A DNA stretch of 64,000 nt from JAWVFM01 sp963823245 (GTDB lineage: Bacteria > Actinomycetota > Thermoleophilia > Solirubrobacterales > 70-9), in contig CAWGKQ010000009.1 of assembly GCA_963823245.1 (NCBI GenBank), positions 1 to 64,000 of the forward strand. The letters run 5' to 3'. Both the position numbers and the translations under genes were made by a program. Below are positions 61,543 to 64,000 of this stretch, piece after piece (position 1 is the stretch's first letter; each line of letters begins with the position of its first letter). The notes under the pieces were generated by a model. That model saw only the letters and a list, made by a program, of their open reading frames with translations. It did no database searches and had not been told where the DNA came from.

Positions 61543-62687
61543 CGGCGGTCGCCGAGCTCCCCGAGGCGCTGTCCGCGGCGACCGAGAACCAGGCGGGGGC
61601 GGCGGCCGCGCTCGCCGCGGCCCTGGCTTCGCCCTCGCACGCCTACCTGTTCAGCGGGCCGCGCGGGGCGGGCAAAGCCGGGGCGGCCAGGGCCTTCGCC
61701 GCTGAGCTGCTCGCGAGCGGCGCCGCGGACCCCGACGACGCGCGGAGGCGGGCCCTCGCGGTCCCGCCGGCCCATCCCGACCTCGCGTGGGTGAGCCCGC
61801 CCGGGATCCAGCACTTGGTCGACGAGATCAGGGCCCGCGTGATCGCGTCCGTCGCTTACCGCCCGTTCGAGGGAGAGCACCGCGTCTTCGTGGTCGAGGC
61901 GGCGGAGGCGATGGCCGAGGAGAGCCAGAACGCGTTGCTGAAGACCCTGGAAGACCCGCCCCCCTACGCGCACATCCTGCTGCTCTCGAGCGAGCCGGCG
62001 GGGCTGCTGGAAACGGTTCGCTCGCGCTGTCAGCCGATCCGCTTCGCCGCGCCGCCTCTCGACGCTGCCGTCGAATCGCTCGAGCGGGCGGGCCTAGGCT
62101 CGAGCACCGAGGAGCGGCGCGCCGCCGCCAGGCTCTCCGGCGGCGACGGGGGCCGGGCCGCGGCCCTGCTCCAGCCGCCGGCAAGCGAGCTGCGCGCCGC
62201 CGCGGCTGCGTTCGTGGGCGCGGCCCGACGGGGCGAGATCTCCGCGGAGGAGTGGGCGGCGCTGCTCGACATCGCGGGCGAGGCGGGGCGCGTGGCGGGG
62301 GCCGACGCTCAGTTGGAGCTCGAGCGCGCTGCCGAGGAGGAGGGGGTGAAGCGGTCAGTACGCGAGGGCGAGGAAGCCGTGCGCCGCGCCTCCCGCCGCG
62401 CGCGCACCGAGACGCTCGATCTCGGGCTCGCCCTGGTCTGCGCGTGGCTGCGGGACCTCTCGGCGGTGGCCGAGGGCGCCGGCGAGCTGGCGCTCAACGG
62501 CGACCGGCGCGAAGAGCTGTCCGGCCAGGCTGAGGGCCTCGACGCACGCGCCGCCCGCCGCGCGGCGGAGCTCGCCATGGATGTCCGCCGCCGCCTGACG
62601 GTGAACGTGGGCGAGGAGCTCGCGCTCGAGGCGCTGGCGTTCCGTGTTCAGGCGCTCCTGGAGCCCGGCGCGGGAATAGCCACCTGA
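61539..62687 (+). CDS. holB: DNA polymerase III subunit delta'
   Basis: This clamp-loader subunit has 382 residues. The AAA+ core reads HAYLFSGPRGAGKAGAARAF, where the Walker A Ser/Thr is Ala, so this subunit probably does not hydrolyse ATP, as is usual for delta'. AEESQNALLKTLEDPPPYA and the sensor/arginine motif TVRSRCQPIRF are conserved. The zinc module common in DnaX-like proteins is missing. The C-terminal half is Ala-rich and helical. ATG 61539 overlaps tmk. Confidence 0.93.
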   Translation: MTAVAELPEALSAATENQAGAAAALAAALASPSHAYLFSGPRGAGKAGAARAFAAELLASGAADPDDARRRALAVPPAHPDLAWVSPPGIQHLVDEIRARVIASVAYRPFEGEHRVFVVEAAEAMAEESQNALLKTLEDPPPYAHILLLSSEPAGLLETVRSRCQPIRFAAPPLDAAVESLERAGLGSSTEERRAAARLSGGDGGRAAALLQPPASELRAAAAAFVGAARRGEISAEEWAALLDIAGEAGRVAGADAQLELERAAEEEGVKRSVREGEEAVRRASRRARTETLDLGLALVCAWLRDLSAVAEGAGELALNGDRREELSGQAEGLDARAARRAAELAMDVRRRLTVNVGEELALEALAFRVQALLEPGAGIAT

Positions 62688-62696
62688 GCAGGCACT

Positions 62697-62702
62697 TACA
62701 CT
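62697..62702 (+). promoter_or_regulatory. -10 hexamer TACACT, sensor kinase gene
   Basis: TACACT ends 7 bases before GTG 62710, again predicting a leaderless mRNA separate from the topA-tmk-holB operon. Confidence 0.5.
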
Positions 62703-62709
62703 AGGCCGC

Positions 62710-64000
62710 GTGTCGAGCGCGACCGCGCAGGAGGGCCAGGGCAGGCCCACGCGGCGCCTGTTCGGCGTCAGGCTCTACCTCGCGCTGGCGTTCGCGGCGG
62801 TCGCGCTGATCGCCGCAGGTCTCTCCTACGTGCTCGCGAGCGGCTCGAGCGAGAGCGCCGCGCAGCACAGCTCGAGCGAGATCGCGGTCGGACGGACCGT
62901 GCGCCTGGCCGACGCCGTCGGCGCGACACCCTCGGCCAAGACGCCCGGGGTGGTGGGCGAGCGGATCGATCCCAACTTCGCCGCCTGGGCCTTCAACGCC
63001 GCAGGGAAGCTCATCACGCCGAGGGTCTCGGAGGGCGTGACCCTTGCCGACGTGCCGAGGCGTCGCGCGTCGACCACCGCCGCGCTCGAGGGGGGCCGCG
63101 CGGTGAAGGACCTGCGCGGATCGATCACGGTCGTGTCGGTCCCCGTGATTCGCAAGGGTCGTGTCACCGGCGCCGTGCTCACCCGCGCCGCCCGGGCGGA
63201 GGCGGTGGACCGCGCCCTTCGCTCGCTGCGGGGCCATCGCCTGACGGCGACGATCATCGCCGTGGTGGTGGCGGTCGTGCTCGGCGCATTGATCGCCAGC
63301 GCCATCACGACCCGGGTCAAGAGCCTCGCCGAGAGCGCCGCGCGGATCTCCGAGGGCCGCCTCGATGATCCGCTCCATGGCCTGCGTGGGCGCGACGAGA
63401 TCACCGACCTCGGCCGCGCCTTCGAGACGATGCGCATGGCGCTCAAGGACACGTTCGGCGCCCTTCGGTCGGAGCACGACCGCCTGACCGCGATCTTCGA
63501 GGCGCTCGACGATGCGGTCATCGTGGCGGGGCCGGAGGGCGAGTCGCGGTTCCGCAATCCCGCGGCCGACGACCTCATCCTCGCCGACGGGCGGGTGATC
63601 GAGGCGCTGATGCCCTGGCTGCGGCGTGCCTTCGTGCGCGGCTCGGTCGAACACGACGGGATTCAGGTCGGCAGCCGGGTCTACGCGCTGAGCGCCCGTG
63701 AGCTGCCGACCGAGGGAAGCGCGCTGATGGTGGTCCGCGACCGCACCGAGGAGCTTCGGCGCGAGATCGCCGAGCGGGAGTTCGTCTCCAACGCAGCCCA
63801 CGAGCTCCGCAACCCCATCGCCGGCCTGTCCGGGGCGATCGAGGTCCTGCGGGCGGGCGCCAAGGACGACCCCTCCGCGCGCGAGCACTTCCTCTCGCGG
63901 CTCGCGGCCGACGCCGATCGCATGACGCGTCTCACGGAGGCGCTCCTGACTCTGGCGCGAGTCGACGCGGTGGGCGAGCGCGGGACCGAGCCCATCGACA
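62710..64000 (+). CDS. Sensor histidine kinase, 5' part (partial)
   Basis: The frame is open from GTG 62710 to the window edge (430 codons) and continues beyond. An N-terminal helix (LYLALAFAAVALIAAGLSYV) and a second helix (ATIIAVVVAVVLGALIASAI) flank an extracytoplasmic sensor of about 130 residues. A HAMP domain follows (VKSLAESAARISEGRLDD), then a PAS-like segment (LTAIFEALDDAVIVAGPEGE) and the phospho-acceptor box EFVSNAAHELRNPIAGLSG. The catalytic ATPase domain is cut off. The partner response regulator would be expected just upstream or downstream; holB is upstream, so look to the right. Confidence 0.9.
   Translation, partial: MSSATAQEGQGRPTRRLFGVRLYLALAFAAVALIAAGLSYVLASGSSESAAQHSSSEIAVGRTVRLADAVGATPSAKTPGVVGERIDPNFAAWAFNAAGKLITPRVSEGVTLADVPRRRASTTAALEGGRAVKDLRGSITVVSVPVIRKGRVTGAVLTRAARAEAVDRALRSLRGHRLTATIIAVVVAVVLGALIASAITTRVKSLAESAARISEGRLDDPLHGLRGRDEITDLGRAFETMRMALKDTFGALRSEHDRLTAIFEALDDAVIVAGPEGESRFRNPAADDLILADGRVIEALMPWLRRAFVRGSVEHDGIQVGSRVYALSARELPTEGSALMVVRDRTEELRREIAEREFVSNAAHELRNPIAGLSGAIEVLRAGAKDDPSAREHFLSRLAADADRMTRLTEALLTLARVDAVGERGTEPID

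Overview
The window is a GC-rich (roughly 70%) actinobacterial chromosome segment. The codon bias, the frequent GTG and TTG starts, a six-gene Mce operon, a B12-dependent ribonucleotide reductase with NrdR, and several secreted or membrane families point to Actinomycetota. Class Thermoleophilia (Solirubrobacterales-like) is my best guess, but this is inference from gene content and no phylogeny was run. No rRNA, tRNA, CRISPR array, insertion sequence or phage gene was seen, and no gene-free stretch exceeds about 300 bases.

Layout. 1-5.6 kb, minus strand: nuoA-G of respiratory complex I (nuoG runs off the left edge). 5.7-9.7 kb: a small membrane protein, a large secreted metzincin-like protease and a flavin reductase. 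9.8-17.8 kb: a lipoprotein cytochrome c, serS, msrB, an MFS exporter, a hotdog thioesterase, a D-2-hydroxyacid dehydrogenase, heme A synthase (ctaA), glycerate kinase and a SHOCT protein. 17.9-20.1 kb: a secreted alpha/beta hydrolase. 20.1-29.7 kb: a sugar-catabolic island (zwf divergent from gnd-pgl, then tkt-tal-pgi-HAD phosphatase-ROK glucokinase) that covers glucose phosphorylation, the oxidative and non-oxidative pentose phosphate pathway and phosphoglucose isomerase. 29.7-32.1 kb: a TMEM175-type channel, a 44-residue membrane peptide, and a tautomerase/TetR divergent pair with a likely shared operator. 32.3-34.9 kb: bifunctional adhE. 35.0-43.8 kb: six overlapping Mce/MlaD genes without YrbE permeases, followed by a secreted protein and UspA. 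45.4-48.7 kb: nrdR-nrdJ with a recognisable NrdR box. 48.8-58.5 kb: hemolysin-III with an 11-residue repeat, a crotonase, a VOC protein, a siroheme-type dehydrogenase, a P450, a membrane protein with a PLC-like domain, a serine hydrolase, a decayed membrane gene and a polysaccharide deacetylase. 58.6-64 kb: topA-tmk-holB and a sensor kinase cut by the right edge. The topA is of archaeal type in what I take to be the normal actinobacterial topA-tmk-holB position.

Two features cut across the window. First, many conserved genes (nuoC, nuoF, nuoG, serS, ctaA, pgl, the fourth mce gene, nrdJ, the hydroxyacid dehydrogenase, the protease) are broken by single-base shifts while both halves stay fully conserved. 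Sequence or assembly error explains this better than gene decay, so these are annotated as single genes. Second, at least twelve genes have a TANNNT-like -10 hexamer only 5-9 bases before the start codon, which implies widespread leaderless transcription.

Physiologically the cell looks like an aerobic heterotroph (complex I, heme A synthase, cytochrome c, complete pentose phosphate pathway) that also carries a fermentative aldehyde-alcohol dehydrogenase and a lipid-uptake type Mce array.
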